A stretch of 64,000 nt of DNA, taken from contig JAQGDQ010000056.1 of NCBI GenBank assembly GCA_030141605.1, forward strand, positions 655,353-719,352, read 5' to 3'. Positions within the stretch are counted from its first letter, which is position 1. Each line of letters begins with the position of its first letter. Of this stretch, positions 24,782 through 37,200 are shown piece by piece. The position numbers and the translations under genes were made by a program. Source of the stretch: Tubiluchus corallicola (lineage: Eukaryota; Priapulida; Priapulimorpha; Priapulimorphida; Tubiluchidae). The notes beneath the pieces were generated by a model. It made no database searches. It had not been told where the DNA came from and saw nothing but the letters and a program-made list of their open reading frames with translations.

Positions 24782-25439
24782 CGTGCGTGCGTGTGTGTAT
24801 AGACCTGAAAGCACTCCTTTAACTGACTAACTGATATCAAATTTGGGAACATTAGGCTTTTTTTGCAAAAGTTTCTCAAATTTTGTTGTCGCAAAGTTCC
24901 GAAGTTATCTACATTTAAAAGCTTAATAATGTACATGAAAGAGAATTTTTCTCTATTAGAAAAAAAGTTATTTAACTAAAACTATAGAGTCACACTTACA
25001 TAAAACCTTTTTTTGTGGTATAGAAAGCAGGCTTAATTAGCAAGCAGTATTATTTTTATATTGCATTGTAATTATTTGTTTAGGTCAGTCTGGTCAGACG
25101 TCAAGCCACACACAGACAGGACAATACGTCGTTTTGTCGCAGCCCAGCAGCAGGTCGCGTACTGCCACAATATACACGCTATAAGTCACTGTCTGAAGAT
25201 AGAGTCAGGAGCTTTCCGAGCTTTGCGTTTAAGAGCGTTTATTGTTTACATCCGCAATTTTTCAGTGTTAAATCTCATTTGAAACGCATTTCATTTTTTG
25301 TGTTTCAAATCATTATAAATTCATAGGCATAAAATTAATCGTTTAGTATTCGATTACTTAGCAAAGTAATCGATACTAGAGGCTTGCGGGCAAGTAATTG
25401 AATTAATCGATTACTTATGATCGATTACGCCCACTACTA
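24466..25439. mobile_element. non-autonomous hAT-type DNA transposon (974 bp)
   Basis: Ends are TAGTGGTGGGCG (24466-24477) and the inverse of TAGTAGTGGGCG (25428-25439), one mismatch in 12. The element is flanked by a perfect 8 bp direct repeat CCACATAC (24458-24465 and 25440-25447), the target duplication length of hAT transposons, and the TAGTG start fits hAT termini. Both subterminal regions carry clustered TAATCGATTAC-type motifs, as expected for transposase binding sites. No transposase frame is present, so mobility would depend on an autonomous relative. The perfect target duplication suggests a fairly young insertion. Confidence 0.85.
24717..24800. repeat. (AT)n(GT)n compound microsatellite
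   Basis: A short AT run passes into about 60 bp of GT and GTGC steps inside the hAT element. Confidence 0.95.
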
Positions 25440-25527
25440 CCACATACAACTTCAATATTTGCAACCTTAATACCGCAACCCTAGCACCTGCAAGGTCAGC
25501 ACCCGCAACTCAGCACGTGCATAGAGG
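25440..25527. repeat. degenerate ~15 bp minisatellite, right part
   Basis: Continuation of the array at 24299-24465 (units such as CAACCTTAATACCG, CAACCCTAGCACCTG, CAAGGTCAGCACCCG, CAACTCAGCACGTG) after the transposon. The two halves join into one array if the element and one target copy are removed. Confidence 0.7.
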
Positions 25528-26859
25528 AACATCAGAAGTGCAAATTCGTCCACTTGGTGCTATGTTAGTATAAGTGAAAGAAAAAAATTGATATAGCGCA
25601 TCTCCTTTTTGCAAGTTGCAAAGTTGCAAGCAAGGAATTGGCACCGTTTTACTTGCTGGGACTCTACAAGTTAATACATCTTGAATCCTGATGTGTAAAA
25701 CCGGTATTGACAGATATAGAAGAAATCATTGGTATGAAAAAATTAGAGTAGCAGAACTATAAAACAAAATGCAAACGAAATAACTGATTGTTTTCCATTT
25801 TGAATCTCAACAAAAAGGTTTTTAATGACATCAAATGACGTCAATGTTTTAAGGACATTGTTTTTAATGACATCAAATTTAACTGCAATTTCTATGTACA
25901 CATCAAAAGCCTTGGTCCAAAGCAAGCAGGTAAGTTTAAATTCCCATGGTTTATAAAGAAATTCTGGTGCGGCGCCGTAAATATACATAATTTTCAGATG
26001 AAAACAAGCTCTATGGTCAGAAATTTCGACGTTTACTGTTTTCTGAAACAATTTTTTTACCTGTAAAATCTGAGAGTAATACTCATCAGCGTATGTAAGG
26101 AAGCACGCTGAAACGTCCTATGGTTTAAATGTAAGAAAAATAGTTGCTCCTTTAATTAACTTCAGAATTGCTCGCAGCCGTTTGTTTTCAAAATCTTTTA
26201 TAAGTTCCGCATTTATGACCGGTGACAATTGTTTTTTACCTACCCACCTCACCGCCTTCTTCAAACACGTGCGTGTGTGTGTGTCACATTCGGGTGAACA
26301 TCAAAGATTGCTTGTATTTAGTTCAGTGGAAGAAAATAGCGGTATCACTCGAGCAGTAGTGGCAAACACTCCAAGCTAGAGTGTCATTGTCCTGAATACA
26401 AGAACGGGAAGCGTGCGAGTGTCTCAATTACCTAGTACGTTTAAATTACACAATCTTTACATGCCGGGATTTTCTCACGCGATGGTGCTTGTTTAAAAAA
26501 ATGTGGAGAATCGATTTATAACGTGTTAATATCATTTGGTAATAAATTCGCTTGAATTAGTGCGATGTGATTTTTACACGTATCATCGGTTGCGAAATAT
26601 GGAAAAAATAAGCAATCATAATCAAGTTTTAATATTCAAGGATAAAAAAGGTTTAACATTTCAATGAGACTTACCTTACAAAGAAACTGATTGTCATTCG
26701 CTCAGTAGCAGACGGACAGGAAGCAATACAGGAGCCATTAAGTGCTAAATCTCAAAAATCACCAAATTAAGCGCGAAATGATATAAACGGAAAGAGCAAC
26801 TAGGCGAATTAGAGTTTCATCTTCACATGTTCACTGTTTACAAAATGAATGACCACCGA
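25528..26859. other. intergenic, no gene seen
   Basis: No reading frame with coding character or splice context. Short frames (for example 25743-26051 on the minus strand, 26182-26379 on the plus strand) are not supported by composition or motifs. Confidence 0.55.
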
Positions 26860-27540
26860 GAAAACTAAACAAAGCCTTGTCTGCCCTTCCTTCCTCTGTT
26901 TCAGAAATTTTAGGACCTTGATTATTCTTGCCTGGTTTATCCGTTTGCGGGTATCCTTTCTAGTCTTGAATACTTGTCCACTTCCTTGCATTTTTCGTTG
27001 TTTTTTATTGTTCTGTTTTCGGTTAGTGTTTAACTTTATCTTGCCTTGCTTTAGTTTGGCTTACTTTTTTCAAGTTTACTAGTCTTACTTTGCTTTGTCC
27101 ACCCTTTCATTGCATTGCTTCGTTTTGGCATATTTTGTCATACTTTTCTTGTCTGGTTTTATTATCATTTTTTATAATCTGCCCTGCTTTTTTATAATCT
27201 GCAATGTGGCGCGTTTTTCCTATTGCTTGCGTAATTTTTGCTTTGGTTCTTCGGCTCGCTGTGCATTTGTTCTGCCGTCTTTTACCTCAGCTTGCCTTTC
27301 TTGTTTTATATTGTATGTTTTGTATTTCCCAATCCTAGTTTGTATTTAAATGTCCTGTCTTGCTGTGTGTTGCTTTTGTTACTTTGTTTTGCTTTATATT
27401 GGGTTAATTACCTTGGTGTTTTGCCTTACTTTTTGCTTTGTCATTTTTTGACTTCTCTTGCCTTTTTTGCTTTGCTTTAAGTTGCCTTGCCTTGGCTTGA
27501 CTTACCTTACCTTGCTTTCCTTATTCATCTTATTATGAAA
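26860..27540. repeat. degenerate CCTTG/TTGCTTT pyrimidine-rich repeat island
   Basis: About 680 bp in which TTGCC, CTTG, TTGCTTT and CTTACCTTACCTTG words recur on a T/C-rich plus strand. The cleanest part (27480-27515) is the reverse complement of the AAGGT units in the ZP gene intron (36400-36935), suggesting the same simple-repeat family in opposite orientation, long decayed. The hydrophobic frames it encodes are composition artefacts. Confidence 0.65.
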
Positions 27541-28282
27541 GTAGGTATTGAAGTATTTCAGATCTTCCATTTGTCTCTGTTATTGTGTCCATGCAAAACC
27601 GCATGCCGCGCTGTGATTGGCAGATGCACGTTGATGCACCTCGTGTGAATAAAAATTTGTTTTTACTTCAAAACTTTTTTCGTTATTAATTTTCACCTTG
27701 CGCGTGTCATTTAGAAAGTCTTTCTGGCGCCATTCCTTTACGGTATTCAAGGTACGAATGTGTTATAAACGGGAAAGTTAACGGGAAAATGAAAAACAAT
27801 GACACCACCAGCGAAAGTTATTGGAATCTGTAGCTAATGTTAATCTTTATGTTTACGATATCCCACTGTAGGAATTAGTTTTTTCAGTAGGATTCGCTTC
27901 TCTGCTTATAGTAGCCTATATGTTCACAATACACGGAAGTCTCTCGCCCCATTGCTTGTGTTCGCTTGGTTCAACAATAGTCGTAGTGCCAGCATTATTT
28001 ACTGTTGACCAAAACGCTGAAGCGGACAGGATTGCAGTGATCGCAGTCAAAAAATCAATAATTTATTGTCCAGCGAAGAAAGCTTAGTGTTTTTGTTTTG
28101 ATCACGTGATTACTCACTCAGATAATCACCGTCGACATGGTTTGAACAATGCTTAACGTGTAATTGGTGAAATGTAAATATGCGTGCATACTAGTTCACG
28201 GTGCATTAATTAGCGATTTTTGTTCTTTACAGGGCTTGTGTTTTTAACTTGTATTCATCTTTTGTAAGCTAATCAAGTGACA
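27541..28282 (+). promoter_or_regulatory. upstream region and 5' UTR of the ZP gene
   Basis: No coding exon. A good acceptor (TTCTTTACAG ending at 28232) precedes about 50 bases of leader before the ATG at 28283, so the leader is probably spliced from an untranslated exon further upstream. No TATA box could be assigned. Confidence 0.4.
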
Positions 28283-31200
28283 ATGAAGATTGTCATAATT
28301 GGATTATTACAAGCATTGGTGAGTCAGAAGTAATTTGTTTAAGATAACGTGTGCCAATTTCTCATTTAAATACATATGCTTATACTTCAGTAATTTTTTA
28401 TGCATCACTTAGTTAATAAACTTTGCTACAACAGAACATTTTTGGCGCGGGTACTGCAAACAATGCTTACAATACGTTAGCTAAAGGAAGTGATGTCAGC
28501 CGTTTATGGGGACAAATAAAATGTTATAAGCTAGTATACCCTTAAAGTGCATAATTGCGCTTTTTTATTGTTTTGAACGGATTTCGGACTTTGTTTCCCC
28601 ATTATTGTTGTTGCATTTTTTTGGAAAAATCATAAACTTGTTTGAACTTCAAAATTATGCATGTTTATATAAACATACCTGTAGTCAGCCTAGAAATGAT
28701 ACAATAGTAAGTTCATTTTGGCTCTAACTGTTAGCATTTGCGTTTCCACTGACCCACAGGTACAGATTTCACACTTAGATAAGCATTTTCTTGTCTGCCT
28801 TGAACTTGAAAATAAAGAAACTATTTTCTAGACAGTTCGTTTGAAGGTACAATAGTATATGCTTTCTATACACAACAGTTTCTGTGTCCAGGTAACGAGT
28901 ATACCATTAGTGTGCAAATGTCTTAAAGCTTGCAACCTGCCAGGATGTTCGAAACATTTTTAAACAAACTGCACATTATGGTTAACTGTTGTAATAACCC
29001 ACGTAACGCGATTAGTTTAATTGGATATTCCCTGCATGTGAACAGTGTGCCGAGCTTCTCAAATTGTTCTGTCTATCAAAGTACAATAGCACCTTTATAT
29101 TAACTCTACCTACTGTATCAGAAATTCGGTATAATAAATGTAGTTAATGAGTTCACTAGGTACGATTTTCAACTGCCAACAAGGAAGTTCTGTCATAAAT
29201 TTCTCCGTAAAACATGAGCACTGCTGCATATAATTATGATTATAATAATGTTGTCTGCTGTACAGTATTTCATATTACTGTTCAAAGCACTATATCTAGA
29301 GGAATTTACTATAAAAGGGTATAGTCTGTTAAAAATACTTATCAAAAAGAGTAATTATCACTTTTGTAAGCAAATTAGGCTTAGATTTTGCATTTTAAGT
29401 CTTTTTACGAAAAAAACTAACTTGATGGTGCCAAAAGTTCTGTATTTTTTTTTTCAAATTTACCAAATTTAAAATTTTTCAAATTTTGTAAGGATAAAAG
29501 ATAAAGGCATTTTGAACCTTTGTCCCATTTCCAAGGAAATTTTCACAGGAGAAGTGTAATCTGTCCTCCTTGTCAAACTAGAAAAAGTGTTCATCTCTCT
29601 AGCTAAAGAGCCATGAAAGTAAAACATCAAAATGAAAAACAAAAAGATTGCTTGGACGGGCAGATTCGTGTCTGACTATTATCAGATGTAGATTAGATTA
29701 AATCATATAAACAGGTAATCAAAATTCATAAACGGATAAATGAATAAAAAAATTAATGAACGAGAAAATCAATGAGTAAAGATTAAACAAAAGAACGTAT
29801 TAAGGCGCCACCGAGTTCATTTTCGCATAAATGAAAATAACAAATGAATGAACTAACGAACAAACAGTCAAGACTAAACGAACGAGTGAGCGAGTGAATA
29901 CATGAAGGAAAGAAGAAAAACGAAGAAAAGAAAAAATACACTGATAGAACACTAAGAATAGGAAAAGTTTACGCAACCTTTGCAAAAATGTAAAAAAAGC
30001 TGTTCTAAAAAGCTTCTGTTTTGCAATTACGCTTCATTATAGATCTTTTCTAGAAAAATTTTTTTTTTGCAATTATCAGTATGATATATAAAGGGTATGG
30101 TATGATATATGTATATATATATGATATACACTACAGCTATATTTATTATTATCTGCAAACCGCATATCGTTTGGTGAATGTGTAAATCACCGTCACTGAA
30201 AAAATTAAATTGTGAATGCTAGGCATTATTTTTTATTTCACGTCTATCTATAAAAACCAAGCTTTTTTGTTTGAAGCTTAAATTATGTTCGACTTTCAGC
30301 TAAGTCCGAAATTCGTTTGTTTGCTTTAATGTATAAAGTTAAAAATAGATTAAAAAACAGACGCATATCAACTCCCATTCATTAGCCTTGCAAATCTAGC
30401 AATGATTCTAAAACCGATACGCAATGTTTTCTCTGTCGCAAAATGCTCAGTGTCACACCTACCTTGCCAGAAAGTGGTATGCGTGACTTTGGTTTACTGG
30501 AGGCCAGCGCTACATTATTGACCACTGACTGGTGCATCGTAATAAGGATCTGCCCCAGAAACCCAGAATCGTGATTACCATGATCTGCTGGTGTTTACAT
30601 TGACCACTTGTGGCGTATAGGTTTTTGTGTACAGTTCAAATAGTAGATTCAGCCAGCGTGAAAGCAATAGTATAATATAATACAATTATTTTTCATTTTT
30701 ATGGATCATAATTTCCACATGAAACTCAAGTATTTATCAGCAGCGCAACAACAGTGACTTTCGAGGCAAACTGAGTGTCACACGTTACTTTCCAGTACCT
30801 CCACTAATGGCGCTTTGGGTTTCATCTCGTCTGTGAGCCAATTTTTTCCCAGTTACCTAATTAATCAGCTCCTACTTTTAGCTAAGGATGATGCGTTCGG
30901 CGCTGAAGTAATATGAATAAGTTACTCAAGACGAGTTAACAGTAATGAGTGATTCAACTTGACTCATTTGTGTGAAATCTATAAAAAGTTGTTTAGTTAC
31001 TGCTTAGAACGATCTGTATAGAGTATCAATCTTCTTATTAGATCTCTAATGGAAAATGTATCACATCTAAAGACTGACTGTCTAACTCTGTATACCGTTG
31101 ATTTGTATAATCCACTTTGAAACCCAAAGTATGTCTTTCAACTTTAAAGATATAATGCATTGAAATCTCATGTCAAGCATGCGCCAAATAGGCCGAACCT

Positions 31201-34200
31201 AATGGTTATTCAATTATACAAATACATTAATGTCAAATTTTGCATTTGAAACAACGACATTTTGTTAGCTTAGTTATATTCTCTCATTCTATACTTATAA
31301 CCCGTTACTCTTGTTTGAGGCCACCTATACAAAAATACCTATGTGGAAGACGTATGTCATACTTAACGACTCACCTCCTTCCGTTGAGTTGTACAATATT
31401 GTATTTTAAAATTCATCAATGTTTTTCAAGGCACATACCTTGCGTCTCGTGTCACAAATGACTAACCAATATTTACTAATTAGATATTAATTATACCTAC
31501 TGTCAAAGTTGCACTTGACGCCCGAACTTTTTCATAGTATGAACGTAGATTCGTACATCCATTCTTTTACCATTATGAGAAACTTGATGATTATGCGAAT
31601 GATTATTGTTAATGCTAAATCATTTTAGTTCATGAGCCAGACCAAAAAGACATATTGGTACCATGTACCAAATCAATAAATGTATATGTGTAACAGATGA
31701 TTTCATTATTTACTGGTATAAAGTTTTAGAAAAAAACGTTGGTAAAGCTTATCTCTTTACATGGTACCAATATTTGGTTTGGCTCACGGACTATTTTACA
31801 TTTTCGTTTTAGGTTTATGCTTTAACCGAAGCTCAAATTGACCCATGGCTGCCAATGACAGAAGCTCCAAACCCGGTGCTAGGTAAAAAGATCTTATGAA
31901 CCTAATTCGAGCCAATGTGTAAAATTTGTAAACTCAAAATCTATAAACGATTTCGATCATACCATTAATCCCGGAGATAACAATCGATTATGTACTAAAT
32001 TTCCTGCCTAGGAATTGCCTCAAGAGTCTTTTAAATGCTGCAAGACATTTTTATTTTGGCTGGCGAAGGGACTTAAAGGAGTGTGTTTTAACACTAGTGC
32101 TACGGAAAATCGGGGTTTTCTCTCTTTCACCCCAGTCACAATAGTAAGTCCAAAAAGAGAGTAATGGAGTAATTAGCCGAATACATTTGATCGTAATAAC
32201 AGAATCTTGCAGAATTTTAGAAATTGTGCTGATCACAGCAGTGTGAGTTTTCGTATTTTCACGTCACAAGTAATAACAGATAGTGGCCAGAGTTTAAGAA
32301 TAATTGCTATTGGGCGTGACACTGTGTCACAATTAATAGGTTTGTAGTGTGCCAAATGTAACGCAAATCAATTGGCTGAATTCAAACGACTTTCACATTG
32401 TAATTAAAACAATTAATATCAGTTGTTTTTCACAAAAAGCAATGACCCGAGGTTTTAATTTTATGTATTTAATGAAACAGTACCTACACCAGAGCTTTAT
32501 GCTATCTGTCACTAATCAAAATTGGGTAAAAACTGAACATAATATTAAAACTTGACAAAATTCAGTAAGTGAAGAAGTTTTAACATTTCCGAAACGATAA
32601 AGCCCTACGCACGACTAACTGAATCCGTTGAACCAAATGGCTATTTTCCTCACTAGCAGATAGACCACTGACCAACGGAGTGACTGTCTGACCATCTAAC
32701 CAATCGATTCAGTAGTCAAATACATTAATCAATCTGCCCATCCTTCACTTATTTATATATCCAGCTAATAGCTAACCAATTGACTTGTCAAACAACCGAT
32801 GTGTGATCGATCAACCAATCGAATGCCGAATGATCGAATACCAGTTAGCAAACCAGATAGATTGGTGGCTACCCAACTGCCATCAAAATAAACAACCAGC
32901 CATACAACCAATAACTGGCAAACCAGCTAGGCTACCAGTAGGCCGTCCAGTACCGGGCTTGCCAACCAGTTTGTCAGTTAACCAGCAATTTACCAATCTG
33001 TTGCCCACAAGCCAGCAAGCTAACGACAATCCCCTTACACGTGCTTTGAAGTTTCAATGACATTTTGATGGAAAACTTCTAACACCCTTTACAAAACCAA
33101 CAAATTTCAGTTTTCCTTGTTACATGCATTGTAATAGCGTTTATACCTATAATTGTAGCTTGACTGCTAGAGTCTGTCATATTATTCTGGCAATAGGTCA
33201 CACGGTAACTTGTCGTCCATGACAGTTTTCGACCATTGCTCTAGTTCTGCTGGCCTGCTGCCTTGCCGCTTGTGGGCAGATCACGGGTCCACTGTCATTC
33301 CAGGTATTTTACGCGAGTTAGTTGGTACCAGACAGTTTAGTAGATTATACCGGAAAATGTTTATGGCTTTACTGTAGACAAGGTGCCAAGTTAATTTGGT
33401 TTTAATATGTAGAGAAATTAATCATAGTCAGAACAATGCATGTAAAGTCAGAACATGTAAAGAATGTACAATGCAGCTCTAGGAAAGATATATTTGAATT
33501 TACATTAAACTCGCTGAGCGAAAATGACAAAACGCCGTATTTGTCGATGTTTATCATTTGTTGTTAGCACTAGTGTTTCGCTAAACTTCCGCAAAGTATA
33601 TGACATTTAATAGCAGGTCCGCTACAAAAGCTTTAAAGCAACGATTTTTAGTGTTACTACTGTTTATTGCTCGTTAACAAAATTCATTGTTAGTTACTAA
33701 TCTGTGTTAGATGGGTTGTTATATATTTAATAGTGTGAGCAATAGATTTGAACAAGCTCAGTTAGGGTAATAGTTATCTCCTCTAAGGAAGTCCTTAGTT
33801 CATGTTTGGGCTGGGAACCTTCCGACGATTATAATTCTTTGAGCTGTAGTATCACGGAAATAAAATAAATACCAGAAAACTTATTGTACTGCATGCTTTT
33901 ATTAGTCGTCTGTATCGGGAAAATAAGGACCTCCATAGACATTCTGAGAAAGCGAAGGTATGGAAAAAGACAAATGTGTCTCATCCGTGTTATTAGAACA
34001 GTTTATTGACTGTGATTTATAGAATAAGCAGTTTTGTTCGTCTTTATATTTGTGCGTCAGCCGTTTACACTTCCTTACAATTGTTATATTACCGGCTCGT
34101 TAATTTGTGATAATAATAAATAAAATGAGGCGAGTCATAGAACGTCAAACATGTTAAATTAAAGTATTCCTGCAGGCGGGTCTATATGGCGCAGACATAT

Positions 34201-37200
34201 ATGTCACTAATTTAATATATCTTCAGTAATAAATAATTTTCAATTCAAAAACACTTCCTACTGCCTGGAGCTGTTTAAGGTTTGTTCCGGTGTGGGTATT
34301 ACTGGCTCTCACTTGGGGATCACACAAGCATGAAATTTGAGCCGTGACAGTTTGTCATAGAATAATGCAGTTGACAAAGTAACTATTCTGCTTTAGTCAA
34401 TTATAAGGGTTCGGCGAGTTAAAAAGAAAGGGCTGCAGGTTCTGTGCAACTGCATGTTATTAATAAGCAGGTTATTTATGAGATGTTTATGTTTTTGTTT
34501 TAAGGGCTCGCCCAATTATAAGCGTTGTTGGAAAAAAGCCATAATTCCTCATATACGCTTTGTATGTTGTGAAATAGTATATGTAATCTGAGATTCTGTT
34601 CTGCCATTTAAATGATTATTGTCCTTTCAGGGAGTAATTACACAATTCAATAATGATACTTAACCCCATCGGAAAGTTTGCCATGTGTATGTACATGTTC
34701 ATCCCATTCTACCTGGAAAATGTCAGAATGCACAATCTAATTATTTATTACACCTGGATGTTTCAGACGTAAGAATAAACTGCGATATGAATCAACGAAC
34801 CATGACTGTAGAAGCCTTGTTCAGCCATTACTTTGGCGGTTACTTGTATGCCAAGGGCTTCTATAACGACAGAAGATGTAAAGCTTTAGGATCTGGACGA
34901 GATCAAAGTATCGCGTTAACCTTGCCGCTGGATGGTTGTGGGATTCACATAGAAACCACACCTGTAAGAACGAATTTGAGAATAAATTTGGGTGTTTTAA
35001 AGAAATAGCACTAACCCTTTTACTAAATTAACGGACGAAAAAATACGAATCGTTTTATGAACGATAAGGATCCATAATAAACTTGTTTGGCCTTTACATT
35101 TTAAATGATTTTAAATTATCTTTATGATTTTAAATTATCTTTTATTATTTAAAGCCATAAAACTTCGTAGATTTATCTGCTGATTTTTGGTTTTATCAAA
35201 CTAAAATAATATGACACAATTATTTACTTTATTTACAAATAAAATGGTTAAATTAAAATATGTGTATGCTGCATTGCAACTGTTACACTAGTGTTATTTT
35301 TGGACGAATAGAACTCCGTCATAGCCTATAGTACGCTTTAAAATCCGAATATATATTTGATTAGAGAACTGAAAATTAAAGCGATGCTTAAGGTAGTTCT
35401 GAGAGTTTTCGCAAAGTCCTGTAAAAAAGTTGTAAACAATAGACCTAGCTGATACAGTTAAATCTATCTTTTGTTTTCGCACTAATTGTTTATTTTACTG
35501 TTAGTGAGGCAAATGTCATATTGCAGATAAATTGTTTTTAATTGTAAAAGTTTTTTGCTGTAAGATAAGGTTAGACATATCATTGTGTCATTTCGACTAA
35601 TTTTCTGATTTTTCTGCAGGATGGGCGAGACATTTTGTATTACAGCAACACGATAGTTATAATGAACGAGGCTGAATGGGGCTTGCTGGGCATGATGGAC
35701 ACGTCTTATACAGTTTCATGTAAGATAGGTGGCGGCACCGTACAGAGATTTGACTACGGGTTCACTGTACCGTAAGTAGTCCAAACTAGGACTGTCACTG
35801 TCTTACATGCTCTAGTTAGTCTTAGGGTCTTAGGGTCTAAAACCAGATATGTGCTCGAAAATTTGGCAAGTAACGTGTTAGTTCATTTTACGAAACTGTG
35901 GGTCGTAAATGCCACGAAGGCGTTACTCAAAATTCATTTTTTAAAAATATTTTACTAAAATCTACAAATTAAGCTATGTAAATGTGCCCAACATTTGACT
36001 TTACCCTTGACCTAGGTCTCTAACTATAAAAACAGCCACGAGCTTGTTTGAGCTTGTAAGACTGTGGGGAAACACAATGCCATATGATCAACTGGTGTCA
36101 TTATTAATACACTTTACTATTAACATTGCATTTATAATTTTGATTGTAGGATGTTGTCTACAGTTGGGTCGCTGTTAGTAGAGTCAGACGCGCCAGGATG
36201 TTCAATGAAAATTGTATCAGGAAAGGATCCTCTGTCTAGCCCGACGACATTGTTGTTCCTAGGAGATCATGCAACCATTGTTTTTACTGCTGATGACAGT
36301 GGTGCGTACGGAAATAAATTTTGGGTTTATTGCTAAAAATAAACTAAGGAATATTGCTGAGAACAGATGGCATAGACATGGATGGGCATAGACATAGGAT
36401 GGGAAGATATTAGACTAGACGTGAAGAACTTCAATTCTGATAAGGTGAATTGAGGTAGGCAAAGGTAGGGGAAATTGAAGGTAAAGTCAGTTCAGGTCTG
36501 GTCAGGTAACATAAGGTAAGGTAAGACTAGGTAAGACTAAGAGGTTAGATAAGACAAGATAGACTAAAGTAAGGTATATCAAGATGAGGTAAGGTGAGGT
36601 AAGGTAAAATGATGTAAGGCAAGCTAAGGTAAGGTAAGGTAAGGTAAGGTGAAGTAAGATAGATAAGGTAAGGTAGGTAATGTGCGGTAACGTAACGTAA
36701 GGTAAGGTAAGGGAAGAATAGGTAGGATAAGGTTAGGAAGGCAAGGCAAGGCAAGGCAAGGTAAGGTAAGACAAGATAAGGCAAGCAATGCAAGGCAAAG
36801 TTAAGCAAGTTAAGATAAAGTAAGGTAAGGTAAGGTATAGTAAGGTAAGATAAGGCAAGATAAGGTAGGGCAACGTAAGTTGAGGTAACGCAAGGCAAGG
36901 GAAGGTAATGTAAGGTAAGGAAGGAGAGCAAAGCGAAATAAGTTGACAACTAGTCATTTTAGTCACTCGACAACGATGATTTCATATTTTTCAGATCGCT
37001 ATGACATGCTGGTTTCTGACTGTTTCGTTCATGATGGTTTCAGCGGAGAGGCTTTGCCTCTTATTGATGGAAATGGTTGTCCTACTCACAGAAAAATCAT
37101 TGGTTTTACAAACTATAATACGAGACTGGTACCAGGTCAGACGTATGCATATGCTCACTTTAAGGTAAGTGCAGAAATTCAAGGCAGACCCTGCTATTTT

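Noticed and set aside
25061-25282. 73-codon frame inside the hAT element as a transposase remnant
   Set aside because: No hAT transposase motif is recognisable and the frame is short; the element is treated as non-autonomous.
26849-27480. Hydrophobic plus-strand frames resembling membrane proteins
   Set aside because: The T/C-rich degenerate repeat gives Phe/Leu/Cys-rich translation in overlapping frames, with no conserved motif or splice context.
36545-36966. Leu/Tyr/Pro-rich minus-strand frames
   Set aside because: Translation of the AAGGT array; no coding support.
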